From Cyrtodaria siliqua (taxonomy: Eukaryota; Mollusca; Bivalvia; Adapedonta; Hiatellidae), in assembly GCA_037043455.1 (NCBI GenBank), contig JAWPHD010005579.1, positions 62,001 to 126,000 on the forward strand: a stretch of 64,000 nt of DNA, written 5' to 3'. The notes under the pieces are model-generated. The model saw only the letters and a program-made list of their open reading frames with translations, had not been told where the DNA came from and searched no databases. A program made the position numbers and the translations under genes. Shown here piece after piece: positions 1 through 11,020 of this stretch (position 1 is its first letter; each line of letters begins with the position of its first letter).

Positions 1-2451
1 TGGACACAGCCGGGGGAAAACTGGACATTATTGTGTATCTCAATAATATGTTATCATATCTAATCTCCAATGTTTTCCCGCCTATCTCTCATGCCAACCT
101 CACTAATGTGGCAATTGTATAACCAATAACACTCTATTAAATCAGAGCGGTACCATTGTTAGAGGAAAATAACCGCCGGGAAATAACTGGACACATCCGG
201 GAAAAAACTGGACCATATTGTGTCTCAATAATATGTTATCATATCTCATCTCCAATGTTTTCCCGTTCATCTCTCATGCCAACCTCACTAATGAGGCAAT
301 AGTACAACCAATAACACTCTATTAAATCAGAGCGTAACCATTGTTAGAGGAAAATAAACGCCGGGAAATAACTGGACACAGCCGGGAAAAAACCGGACAT
401 TATTGTGTATCTCAATAATATGTTATTATATCTCATCTCCAATGATTTCCCGCTCATCTCTCAAGCCAACCTCACTAATGAGGCAATAGTATAACCAATA
501 ACACACTATTAAATCAGAGAGGTACCATAGTTAGAGGAAAATAAACGCCGGGAAATAACTGGACACAGCCGGAAAAAAACTGGATATTATTGTGTATCGC
601 AAAATGATGTTATCATATCTCATCTCCAATGTTTTCCCGCCTATCTCTCATGCCAACCTCACTAATGAGGCAATAGTATAACCAATAACACTCTATTAAA
701 TCAGAGCGGTACCATTGTTAGAGGAAAATAACCGCCGGAAAATAACTGGACACATCCGGGAAAAAATGGACCATATTGTGTATCTCAATAATATGTTATC
801 ATATCTCAACTCCTATGATTTACCGCTCATCCCTCATGTCAAACTCATTAATGAGACAATAGTATAACCAATAACACTCTATTAAATGAGAGTGGTACCA
901 TTGTTAGAGGAAAATAACCACCGGGAAATAACTGGACACAGCCGGGGAAAAACTGGACATTATTGTGTATCTCAATAATATGTTATCATATCTCAACTCC
1001 AATGTTTTCCCGCTTATCCCTCATGTCAACCTCATTAATGCGGCAATAGTATCACCAATAACACTCTATTAAATCAGAGCGGTACCATAGTTAGAGGAAA
1101 ATAACCGCCGGGAAATAACTGGACACAGCCGAGAAAAAACTGGACATTATTGTGTATCTCAATAATATGTTATCATATCTCATCTCCAATGTTTTCCCGC
1201 TCATGTCTCAAGCCAACCTCAATAATGAGGCAATAGTATAACCAATAACACTCTATTAAATCAGAGCGGTACCATTGTTAGAGGAAAATAACAGACCGGG
1301 AAATAACTGGACAAAGCCGGGAAAAAACTGGAAGATATTGCGTATCTCAATAATATGTTATCATATCTCAACTCCAATGTTTTCCCGCTCATCCCTCATG
1401 TCAAACTCATTAATGAGGCAATAGTATCACCAATAACACTTTATTAAATCAGAGCGGTACTATTGTTAGAAAAAAATAACCGCCGGGAGATAACTGGATA
1501 CAGCCGGAAAAAAACTGGACATTATTGTGTATCTCAATAATATGTTATCATATCTCATCTCCAATGTTTTCCCGCCTATCTCTCATGCCAACCTCACTAA
1601 TGTGGCAATTGTATAACCAATAACACTCTATTAAATCAGAGCGGTACCATTGTTAGAGGAAAATAACCGCCGAGAAATAGCTGGACACAGCCGGGGAAAA
1701 ACTGGACCATATTGTGTATCTCAATAATATGTTATCATATCTCATCTCCAATGTTTTCCCGTTCATCTCTCATGCCAACCTCACTAATGAGGCAATAGTA
1801 CAACCAATAACACTCTATTAAATCAGAGCGTAACCATTGTTAGAGGAAAATAAACGCCGGGAAATAACTGGACACAGCCGGGAAAAAACCGGACATTATT
1901 GTTTATCTCAATAATATGTTATTATATCTCATCTCCAATGATTTCTCGCTCATCTCTCAAGCCAACCTCACTAATGAGGCAATAGTATAACCAATAACAT
2001 TCTATTAAATCAGAGCGGTACAATTGTTAGTGGAAAATAACTGCCGGGAAAAAACTGGACACAGCCGGGAAAAAAATGGACCATATTGTGTATCTCAATA
2101 ATATGTTATCATATCTCAACTCCAATGATTTCCCGCTCATCCTTCATGTCAACCTCATTAATGAGGCAATAGTACAACCAATAACACTCTATTAAATCAG
2201 AGCGGCACCATTGTTAGAGGAAAATAACCACCGGGAAATAACTGGACACAGCCGGGGAAAAAACTGGACATTATTGTGTATCTCAATAATATGTTATCAT
2301 ATCCCATCTCCAATGTGTTCCCGCTCATCTCTCATGCCAACCTCACTAATGAGGCAGTAGTACAACCATTAACACTCTATTAAATCAGAGCGGTACCATT
2401 CTTAGAGGAAAATAACCACCGGGAAATAACTGGACACAGCCGGGAAAAAAC
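1..2451 (+). repeat. ~186-bp satellite array, forward orientation (about 13 units)
   Basis: Tandem copies of a ~186-bp unit run from the first base to about 2451. The anchor GGACACAGCCGGG recurs near 2, 371, 562, 932, 1121, 1682, 1867, 2053, 2244 and 2430, with slightly changed copies between. Each unit also carries TTTTCCCGC, a CCAATAACAC box and several AACTGGACA/GGGAAATAACTGG motifs. The array is cut by the window edge on the left. It ends abruptly inside the phrase GGGAAAAAACTG, where a zinc-finger coding relic begins. The same unit occurs in reverse complement at 22140-24105. Confidence 0.95.
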
Positions 2452-2561
2452 TGTGCAGTAAATGCAAGGAATGGTACCATAAAGGTTGCCATAGGGTTGA
2501 TGAACGTGTGTGGCATGAAAAAACCCTGCCATTTACGTGTCATCGTTGTAATCTTCAGTGA
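2448..2561 (+). pseudogene. C-terminal PHD-like zinc-finger fragment
   Basis: An open frame of 37 codons starts exactly at the satellite edge and ends with TGA at 2559-2561. It contains C-x2-C (CSKC), then H-x2-C within WYHKGC, then C-x2-C (CHRC) near the end. This is the spacing of a PHD-like finger of the kind often found at the C terminus of transposon-encoded proteins. No start codon or upstream exon is visible because satellite DNA lies immediately before it. I infer a truncated 3' exon of a mobile-element protein. The host element type is unknown. Confidence 0.5.
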
Positions 2562-2675
2562 ATGTACATGATATACAACCGAAACTTCATCGTACGTTCA
2601 TATTTACGAATTTGTTGGGATTGCAGATTGACATACGTAACATCGGCTTTTTTCCACTTGTTAACGACACACTCA

Positions 2676-2843
2676 AACCATTTTTATTATTCCGAGTTCT
2701 GAAAAAATGAATGAAGGTGAAACAATGATCAAAATCGGACGATAAACAAAGAAGATCATTTGAAGGTTCTGTTGAAACGGATATGGAAGCCGCCATTTTG
2801 AGAGATGTGACATCACAGTTCTAATGACCATATATGGAATATT
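2676..2843 (-). repeat. Dispersed ~180-bp repeat, copy 1 (reverse)
   Basis: Reverse-complement copy of the repeat also seen at 2980-3163 and 4538-4718. Shared landmarks are CCATATATGG, GATGTCA, AAATGGCGGCTTCC, GATCAT..TTTGTTTATC and TTTTCAGAACTC. With copy 2 it forms an inverted pair separated by about 140 bp. Confidence 0.8.
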
Positions 2844-2979
2844 TATAAATATGAAACCTTACTGATTTATAGGGAAAATAATTCTGCAATTGTATGAAAA
2901 ATGGCGATAATGCTTTATATGATCAGTAAAGTATTTTGCATTAATTTTCAGTGATTTTCTTTGCTTTAAATGATATTGA

Positions 2980-3163
2980 TCAATATTCTATATATGGTAA
3001 TTTGGAACGATGATGTCATAGTTCGAAAAATGGCGGCTCCCTGTCCGTGTTATAACAATGTTCAAATGGTCATATCTTTTTTGTTTAGCATCCGATTTTC
3101 ATAATTCTTTCACCTTTTTCCAAGTTTTTCAGAACTCTCAATAATAAAGCTGTTTGGATTTTC
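2980..3163 (+). repeat. Dispersed ~180-bp repeat, copy 2
   Basis: Forward copy with the same landmarks as copies 1 and 3. It runs from TCAATATTC to AATAAAGCTGTTTGG. No coding potential is seen. Confidence 0.8.
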
Positions 3164-4345
3164 ATGGGGGTCTTTGTGTCCGACTAAAAATTGAAAAATA
3201 TTAATATATTCTATTCTAAATGTCCTAAACATAATGAATGAGCCTACACATTATCCCTTATTTGCAAAGAAATTCATTCTGCACAGTAATACATGCTATC
3301 CTAGGTGACGCACCAGGGTTAATTTCAGCATTGTACGTCCGATTCCGTCCTAGCTATATGGTGTTTTCAAGGTTTAGACATTAACAACATGGTTCTAACA
3401 TTATATTTTGATTGATATAAGTGTTTTATCACGAACTGGAAGATTTTCATAAATTAAGACGTTTCTAGAAAAAGCCTGATGTACCCCCTTTAATAACAAC
3501 CAACGATTTGTGATAGCAATGAGAAATTTAAGACATTGTTAATTCCACGAGAAATACATTTAATTTATTATTGATATTATTAGTATATGTTTGGATATCT
3601 ATCATTTGCTCAGATTAATCATACGTCTCAGTTATTGATATCAAACAATGTACTATAAATATCACAATAATTGAATGAATGACAATACAAATTCATATTA
3701 TTATTTTACATAGGAACTTTTGACATATATAATAAAAATATTATTATATTCGCATATGGGAATCTCATACAATTCTTATATAAAAGAAGCCTCATATGAT
3801 TTTCATATAAAACGTCTTATATGATATTCATATAATTTTCATACGAGAAAAAGTTAAAAAAAATGCTCATAAGACGCACATTTTCATATAATTTTCATTA
3901 AAAAAGTGTTTTACATAATAATCATGCACTGCTGCTTTTATATAAGCAATACTAGGTATTATACTTACATTGGTAGTGTAAATGATGTCAAACAAGCTAT
4001 ACTGATGATATCTTCATCACGCGATAGAACGAAAGATTTACAGGACACTGTAATACAAATATTTTTATTTGGTTTATACTACCAATGTACCGGTTCTGTG
4101 TTTCTTCCAGTTATCACTTAACGATATATTTATCTCTTAGCGAGGTTTATTTAGTTTCGTTAGATATAGTTTAATTGACGTTACATAGAATGTTTAAAAA
4201 TGTGGTTTTAATATAAATAATCTCATGATAAGTATAGGTTATCGTATATATTGTGACATTATGGCATTTAATGAAATCGACATGAATCGGAGTAAGTTTA
4301 GCACAGCCTTTTTTACAAATAGCGTAAAGAAACTGAATGCTATTT
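3164..4345. other. AT-rich stretch without a recognised gene
   Basis: About 1.2 kb of AT-rich sequence. The part 3720-3905 is enriched in TCATAT/ATATGA words. A short phrase, AAGCCTGATGTACCCC, at 3471-3487 recurs at 34526-34541, and the shorter CCTGATGTACCC recurs at 30944-30955, so it is probably a fragment of another repeat. No ORF here looks like a protein. Confidence 0.5.
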
Positions 4346-5785
4346 TATACTCGGTAAAAAAAGTTTTGGACCAGGGTATATAAAGTCATTTAAAAATAAA
4401 ACTAGTGGACAGAATTTAAGTATCTTTTTTTAGTAAACAAGGTCTACTCTACCCGGTTATTTTGTACCAGAAACATTAAATTCCAAACAAGATTTGATTT
4501 AAAAAAATATCGCGAACACACAAAGGGTTTCATATTATCAATATTCCATATATGGTCATTTAGAACTGTGATGTCATAGCTCTACAAATGGTGGCTTCCA
4601 AATCCGTTTTAACAGAACCTTCAAATGATCATATCTTCTTTGTTTATCATCCGATTTTGATAATTCTTTCACCCCTTTCCAAGTTTTTCAGAACTCTCAA
4701 TAATAAAGATTGTTTGGCCGTGTCGTTACATTCCCTTTAAAACCTATCCCTTATATGTTTAAATATTTCAATTATTGATGACAAAAAGCAAATTGTATTC
4801 ATGAGTTCAACATATCAAGACCTCGTTTTATATTTTGTCAGTTGAGTACACATTTGGTGGGAAAGGAGAGATACTCCTTATTTAAACTGATTTCTATACA
4901 CCTACAAGTTGCACCAAATTCTATTGATTAACATATTTGAATGCTAACGCTTACTATTATTTAATCGATATTACATTTTTACCTTAGCAAATAAAACACT
5001 CCCGTCGTTTCTTGTAATGTCAATCGAATTTATAAATGTTGATAAAATAAATAGTGGAGTGTCGGTAAAGTTATACAAAGAGTATTTGAACAGCGGTTGT
5101 TTGTATCATGCAATACATTCAACCAAGCACAATGTTAAATACATACTACGAAACCTCTATTGAACTGCTAGTGAAAGAAAAACACCTAAATAACCTTTAA
5201 TACTTAAATTAGTTGCACACATAAATAATATGCACACCTTTTGCAAAACCGTTTATTTCAAATATTCAGTCGGTTTCAAAAGGGTCTTTTTAACTGAGTC
5301 GCAATACGATGCAAGTTACAATAGCAATAGGCGTATTAATAAAACTTTATAATACTGCATACGCGCTCTGTAAATTGTATTCTCGGTAAAAAATGTTTTG
5401 GACCATGCCATATAATGGCGCATAAAAACCATGACATTCGACCATAACCCTTATTATCTCAGTTGATAATTGACAATAGATCAACAATCAACAATAATTA
5501 TCGTTTACAATGAAAGTTTGCAAAATAATAATAATCTTTTTATTCGTTACTCGAATGTCTGTAACTGTTACTTTTTATGGACTTTACAACATTTTTTACA
5601 GACCCTTTGTGTGTTCGCGATATTTGTTTAAAATCAAATCATGTTTGGAATTTAATGTTTCTGGTACCAAATTAACCGGGTAGGATAGACCTTGGTTACT
5701 AAAAAAAGATACTTAAATTCTGTCCTCTAGTTTTATTTTTATATGACCTTATATACCCTGGTACAAAACTTTTTTTACCGAGTAT
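4346..5785. mobile_element. Non-autonomous element with ~180-bp terminal inverted repeats
   Basis: The left end (from 4346, ACTCGGTAAAAAAAGTTTTG onward to about 4530) matches the reverse complement of about 5600-5785. The match includes ACAAGGTCTACTCTACCCGG and the TATCGCGAACACACAAAGGG segment. Both ends are flanked by TATA, compatible with a TA target site. A third, forward copy of the tip (TCTCGGTAAAAAATGTTTTG) lies at about 5377, so the element may be composite or nested. The interior includes copy 3 of the ~180-bp dispersed repeat. No transposase is visible. Confidence 0.75.
4538..4718 (+). repeat. Dispersed ~180-bp repeat, copy 3
   Basis: Third copy of the repeat, in forward orientation. 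It lies just inside the left terminal repeat of the 4346-5785 element. Confidence 0.8.
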
Positions 5786-6330
5786 ATAATGTGAGATATT
5801 TGATAACGGAATGTCACAGTTTTTTTGTTTATTTTACTAATTATTTGTGATCCAAGATAAGTGTCAGAGTTATCTCCCATTTAGATAAAACGTGCTTTTC
5901 ATATTTATTTATTTATATTTAAAAAATAAGAATATTATCAAGAACATGGTTAAACTTTCTCAAATGACTATTCTCTGTCTCAAGTGATGAAAACCGCAAA
6001 AAACAAGTGATATTAACCTTGTCATTATAATGAAATAACGAACCAAAGTTTAACATTTTACAATTACGTCCCTTTACATTGATAATTATAAGACTGAAAT
6101 TGCCATTTCTGTAAAGCAGGTATATTTAAAACATTTCGCTATTTTTTTCCGTAGATATCGGTTAAAAAGAATGCATTGCATCTACTTGCTAATTGTGTTA
6201 ATTATAATGTTCATGATCGCTGAAGCACATGGGCTAGAATCTGTTTAATGAGATTTTCCATGTTATGTGCTACACTTATTTTCGTTCAGACAAACGATAT
6301 CGCTGTACATGTTGACGATTGCAAACACTA
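5786..6330. other. AT-rich stretch, nothing recognised
   Basis: No open reading frame, RNA motif or repeat pairing was recognised between the end of the 4346-5785 element and the palindrome at 6331. Confidence 0.5.
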
Positions 6331-6806
6331 TCAAGCCCAGTAATCGACGTCATCAGCAAGTGCACGAGATGTTCATCCGTAACGAAGATTTGTCTCGACT
6401 CGGTAAGTAAACACACGCATTTCAGCTCTAATTCTCAGTCCATAAAGATATAATTATGCCTAAAGTATCGCAATCAATGGTAAAAAGACTCGGTTAATAT
6501 TCACTTCTGCTAATACTTAGCGAATTGAGAGCAGAATCAAAGAAAGTAATTTTAGCGAGATGATTCTCAGCGGAGTTTTTTCATGTTTAACTTTCTTTGA
6601 TTCTGCTCTCAGTTCGCTAAGTATTAGCAGAAGTGAATATAAACCGAGTCTTTTTACCATTGATTGCGATACTTTAGGCACAATTATATATTTATGGACT
6701 GAGAATTAGAGCTGAAATGCTTGTCTTTACTTACCGAGTCGAGACAAATCTTCGTTACGGATGATCATCTCGTGCACCTGCTGATGACGTCGATTACTAG
6801 GCTTGA
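6331..6806. repeat. Near-perfect long palindrome (218-bp arms, ~41-bp loop)
   Basis: The arm 6331-6548 is the reverse complement, with few mismatches, of 6590-6806. The arms start TCAAGCCCAGTAATCG and end CGATTACTAGGCTTGA. Shared inner landmarks are the GTGCACGAGAT segment, CGTAACGAAGATTTGTCTCG and TTAGCAGAAGTGAATAT. As RNA or single-stranded DNA it would fold into one long hairpin. It is probably a foldback or inverted-duplication element. No clear target-site duplication was found. Confidence 0.9.
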
Positions 6807-7328
6807 GTATTATACGACGGTTCTTTCACTTTTAAGGTTTACATGGCAATTTGTTCGGCGTTCAATAACTTTAGCAAATCGTTCAATAACTTTAGCAAAT
6901 TGTTTCAAATTTGTATCCCATTTTATTTGAAGATTTCTTTCAAAAAGATCACGGATGAGTTTGACAATTTGAAAAATTTACTCTTGCGTTACGGAGTTAA
7001 TAGCCTTGCTTAGATTCAAATTAGAGAATCAGGCCCTATAGTGCCTCTTGTTAAATTGAACGGAGGGATTTCATTGACTTAGCTAGTGTGTCAACCTTTA
7101 AGTTACACTAAAAACTGAACATTTTTAAAATATGATGAATTCTAATATAAATGAATAGATATATACTACAATTCAATAAGAGGCGAAATGAGCTGTTTAA
7201 ATGTTCTGATAGTTCTTGGTAACGGTTATCGCAATAGAGCTGAAGAATTTACCAAAATCATGCACAAAGAGGATGCTTTTATGTTGCTGTGTTGCAGAGC
7301 AAAGTCATTATAGTCAGTATGATACTAA
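6807..7328. other. Stretch without a recognised gene
   Basis: It contains only a short direct duplication (GTTCAATAACTTTAGCAAAT twice, 6859-6900) and AT-rich sequence up to the proposed Harbinger left end. Confidence 0.5.
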
Positions 7329-7488
7329 AGCCATCTTTCCATGCAGCGTATTTTTACCTCGCTACCTTTTACCGCGCTACATTTGTCTGCACGTGCGCGC
7401 AGAGAAAACCATTTCCATGACGCTGACAGTGTGTGCAGATTTTAGTAAAAGCACATGCGCGGAAATACATATTTTATTCAAAACCAAA

Positions 7489-7822
7489 ATGGCTGTTTCT
7501 AGAAGGCACCTTCAGTTGAGACTGTTACTTGCACATTGGGAACAGCTTGATCTTGACGACATGTTGTTTACTTTAATTATAAAGAAGAAATTAATGCTTG
7601 GCAAAAGAAAACATAGGTTTTGGATCCATGATATAATAAAAAGAAGGAAGAAATTTGGTGCATTTTACCACTTGCTAAAACACCTGGAGCTGGACCATGA
7701 CAAATAGCGAGAATACTTCAGGATGTCCCCCCAGCAAATGGAGGCAATATTGGGATTTCTAGGCCCCATCCAGTAGTGAGAGAAGCCATCGGTGCCAAAC
7801 AGAGACTTGCGATGTGTGTAAG
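7489..7822 (+). pseudogene. Harbinger transposase, exon 1 (inactivated)
   Basis: ATG at 7489 follows AACCAAA. The frame encodes a basic N-terminal segment with HRFWIHDIIKRRKKFGAFYH, then a region ending in YFRMSPQQMEAILGF. This is the characteristic N-terminal part of HARBI1-like nucleases. A TAG after LDHDK (7705-7707) interrupts the frame, and reading resumes in the same frame. A one-base loss near 7770 shifts to REAIGAKQRLAMCV. The exon ends AG|GTAAGA at 7822, and joining to 12715 gives MCVRFLATG in phase. The longer reading frame starting at 7216 includes the element's terminal region and is unlikely to be coding. Confidence 0.85.
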
Positions 7823-7856
7823 GTAAGAGTATTCTTCATATTACCTTTGTTATCAT

Positions 7857-8104
7857 AGGGAGCCGGGTGGCCTGACCCACTTGGATTTATTCTTGAGAAA
7901 TACACATTTCCTTAGCCTCGTCCGTCGGATGGGGACGTAAACCGGACTGTCCTGTGTATCGGTGCTATACACCGAACACGTGAAAGAACCATGAGATCCT
8001 TTCGAAAAGGGTAGGGATGAATGATTCTCCTGTATCCATTCCCCTCTCTCTGGGGCGGCTCGAAATGACCATATATGTTGATGGACCGTTAAACAACAAT
8101 ACAA
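7857..8104 (+). mobile_element. SINE copy (CCTCGTCCGTCGG family)
   Basis: It shares long stretches with 35925-36220: CCTCGTCCGTCGG(A/T)TGGGG, GACGTAAACCGG, GTTAAAGAACCA-like, CCCCTCTCTCTGGGGCGGCTC and CCGTTAAACAACAAT. It lies inside the transposase intron, just 34 bp past the splice donor. It is non-coding. Confidence 0.75.
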
Positions 8105-8436
8105 TACCTGAAAGTTGTGTATTGTTAGTTTTATATACTGTAACGCATATTTATTTCATTTTGCTTTATTACTGTTTATTACGCCTCATTACCAATGGAA
8201 TGGTAAGAGGGGGAACTAGGAGTTTTACAAGTTAAAGTACTGTAGTCCAGGCTCTGGTTGCTGCACTGCTTGAAGTTGATGCTGTTGGCTATAAAATGTA
8301 GGCTAATATTACTGCATAGGTGGGCAGTAGTAGTATTAGTATATGTGGTAGTAACCTGGTTCTCTCTCTCTTAGCCTCCTCAGACTCTCTCAGAGTCAAG
8401 TCATCTTCCACCCATTTTTGTGTTTGGTTAGGAGAA

Positions 8437-8600
8437 TGTTTTCACTCTCTTGGACAAGTAAGTGAAAATGTTTGCATCGTCATCTTCTTCTGAAAGTTTG
8501 GAGGCTATCTTTTCGATGCTGTCCATTTTAAATGCTGAAACTTTTGTTTTAAACTGGCTCAATCAAACTGTCCCCCTCCAACTCTTTTTTCTTCTTTTCC
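8437..8600 (-). pseudogene. Possible C-terminal tail of the MADF gene (BESS-like)
   Basis: On the minus strand a frame reads KMDSIEKIASKLSEEDDD then IFTYLSKRVKTFS and stop (TAA near 8439). An acidic patch followed by hydrophobic and basic residues resembles a BESS motif, which often ends MADF proteins. Upstream, a lysine-rich stretch (KKKKELEGDS) is joined only by a frameshift. I infer that it was once continuous with the exon at 12429-12624 and that the two TIR elements now separate them. No splice site is certain. Confidence 0.35.
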
Positions 8601-8626
8601 CCTTACACTAGTGGGTTTACTGGTTT

Positions 8627-9985
8627 TTGGACTAGGGGCTTTTCAAAGCCCTAGTCCTTAGCCGGCGACACAATTCGAGCACGCTAGAAGCCGCAACAGA
8701 TCGTCACTGACGTATATGTATCACTACGCTAACAGACAGAGCGTCAGCTGTCATTTTGATTGGGTGTTCATTCGCATAAAAGATGGTAAACACATCCCAC
8801 TCACTGTATGCATATTCATAGGGGCCCTGGCCTTGTGTAGAGAAGAAATAGTTCTCCGGATCAGACAAATATCATCTAAATCGTAAATAAGCTGTGGGAA
8901 ATGGAAAGAAAAATGAAGCATGTGATGTTTGGGCCTATACTTTTCTACTAAGACAAGAAACAAGATGATAATATTTTTATCTCGAAATATTATAAACCCC
9001 GTCTGGACCCCGTACATCCAGCTTTGCAAACCTGGGATAAAGTAGCTCATTTGCATATTAATGTCGAAAGGATCAATGCTTCCCGAGAAAAAGTAGTTTA
9101 TTGTTCAGAAAACAAAAGAATAGAGGTAAACATTTGCTCGATATCAGCGGGAAAATGGAACATCCGTCACCTAAATGGAGACAATTTTAAAGAAAGTCTT
9201 CGTCAAAATGTTTATAATTGCAGAATTTACAAATTGTATTACTACGCTGTAGCAAAAGTAGTTATTGTTCAGAAAAAAAAGAATAGAGATAAACATTTTG
9301 CGATATCAGCGGGAAAATCGAACATCCGTCACCTAATGGAGACAATCTTAAAGAAAGTCTTCGTCAAACTGTTATAATTGCAGAATTTACAAATTGTATT
9401 ACTACGCTGTAGAAGCGGCATTTCAGACGCAATATATTGAACTGATCATGACCCGTGATCACTAATAATCGAATGGAGAAGATTTTTTCGAATCCGACTT
9501 TGTACAGATATGAATAATGTTGCTCCGAATTAATAAATGATGGAATACATAGCACAATAAAAAAATATGTAAACAATAATTAAGTTAGATGTATTTTTCC
9601 TAAAAGGATAACTCATACGGCCCATTTTTCAATCCGGTGCATGCGTGGGAATTTAATAATTACAATATGATCCCTTCGAACTCAAGAAGAACCAAATTGA
9701 TACTTACAGACAGTCCAATAGTAAAATAGGAAAAACAATGCCCCGTTATTGATAACAATTGTTCGCTATAATTGTTTTTCTGTTACCTAATATTATTCAA
9801 TGGTCAGTACTTATCCATTTGGCGGGAAAGAAAACACCGTGGGCAGACTGTAGTATCATCCAAATACATACGCAAGGTCAGTGCATACAATGTTCATAAA
9901 TGCACTTAAACATGTACACTCAACAGAACTGTTCAATTTCCAAAGCCCCTAGTCCATCAGTGCTTTCAGCACTTTGATTGTGATG
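8627..9985. mobile_element. ~1.35-kb TIR element, copy 1
   Basis: It starts TTTTTGGACTAGGGGCTTTT and ends AAAGCCCCTAGTCC at 9945-9958, followed by a shared ~25-bp border. It is closely similar to 11021-12460, sharing CGACACAATTCGAGCACGC, GATTGGGTGTTCATT, ATAGGGGCCCTGGC, ATTATAAACCCCGT and TTTCAGACGCAATA. It differs by a tandem duplication of about 160 bp: the GTAGTTATTGTTCAGAAAA to ACTACGCTGTAG segment occurs twice at 9090-9412. No transposase is seen. Confidence 0.8.
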
Positions 9986-10193
9986 GGTTTTTGGGCATAA
10001 ATGAGACTTGTATCTATAAAACTCTTCAAGATACAAGTGTTTAAAGTTGGACAACATTTTGTGAAATGTTCGCACTGTCCCACCTGAAATTCAGGTAAAT
10101 TGTACATTGTCCAATCTGTTTGTTTTTATAAGTCAGTGGTTTGTATATACAGATTCTAATGTGTACGTGTGTGTGGAGAGGGTTTCATAATGC

Positions 10194-10493
10194 TTTAAAG
10201 GGACACACGGGCAATCTTGAAATGTTTGAAATGGTTGTCTCGATTTATATATCCAGTATCATTTTTTCTTTTACCCTGGTTACATTAAATAACATCAAAT
10301 TTTAAATATTTACTATTTCGTCTTATTATACTATAAGTTTTAATATATTATTGGTGCAATAATATCAAAAATTAATAATATGCAAAATCAAATTGCTTAA
10401 TACTATTCTTATAATTAATATTAATGTTGAATAAATACAAGTTATGCAGAAAAACTTTTTTAAAAAATAAAGATCGCCGTGTGTCCCTTTAAA
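10194..10493. mobile_element. 300-bp MITE with TTTAAAGGGACACACGG termini
   Basis: The left end TTTAAAGGGACACACGG at 10194 and the right end CCGTGTGTCCCTTTAAA at 10493 are inverted repeats. The same family is at 45819-46136 and, shorter, at 37114-37276. A single tip is at about 54110-54125. It lies between the two ~1.4-kb TIR elements. Confidence 0.85.
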
Positions 10494-11020
10494 TAGAATG
10501 TCGTTAAACACTAAAAATACCACATACCTATTATTTCAAATGTCATGTAGTCACAAACGTGTACAATCCTATAGCTTCCACCTGGATGCGTTGTGCAATA
10601 TATATTGTTTAAATTTCATAATACATGCGAATCTTCATACGCGAATCTGCATATATACACGAATAAGTGAGGAAATCCTGCTTGACTTGCAAACAGGAAA
10701 CATGTGAACAGGATAAATTATCTTTGAAATATATATCTAGTGAAATTGATCTAATGCGTAAATTATATAATATTTTACTTCCTTAATATATGAGGGGTGT
10801 TCCGTAAATAATCAATTGGTATTGACACTAGAATATGATCAATTTGTTTTTGCGATTTCTTTCAAAGTACTCCCCCTTAGCCTAAACACACGTTTTGAGC
10901 CGCGCAATCCACATTTGAAAACATTTTTCATATTCATGAACAGGTACACCCTTAAGACACTGGTAAACAGCAGATCCCAGGGCATTCCTCGAGTTATATC
11001 TCTTCCCAGATAAGTGATTT

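Noticed and set aside
7216..7488. N-terminal extension of the transposase frame
   Set aside because: It crosses the proposed transposon terminus and target site; the ATG at 7489 fits the family's N terminus.
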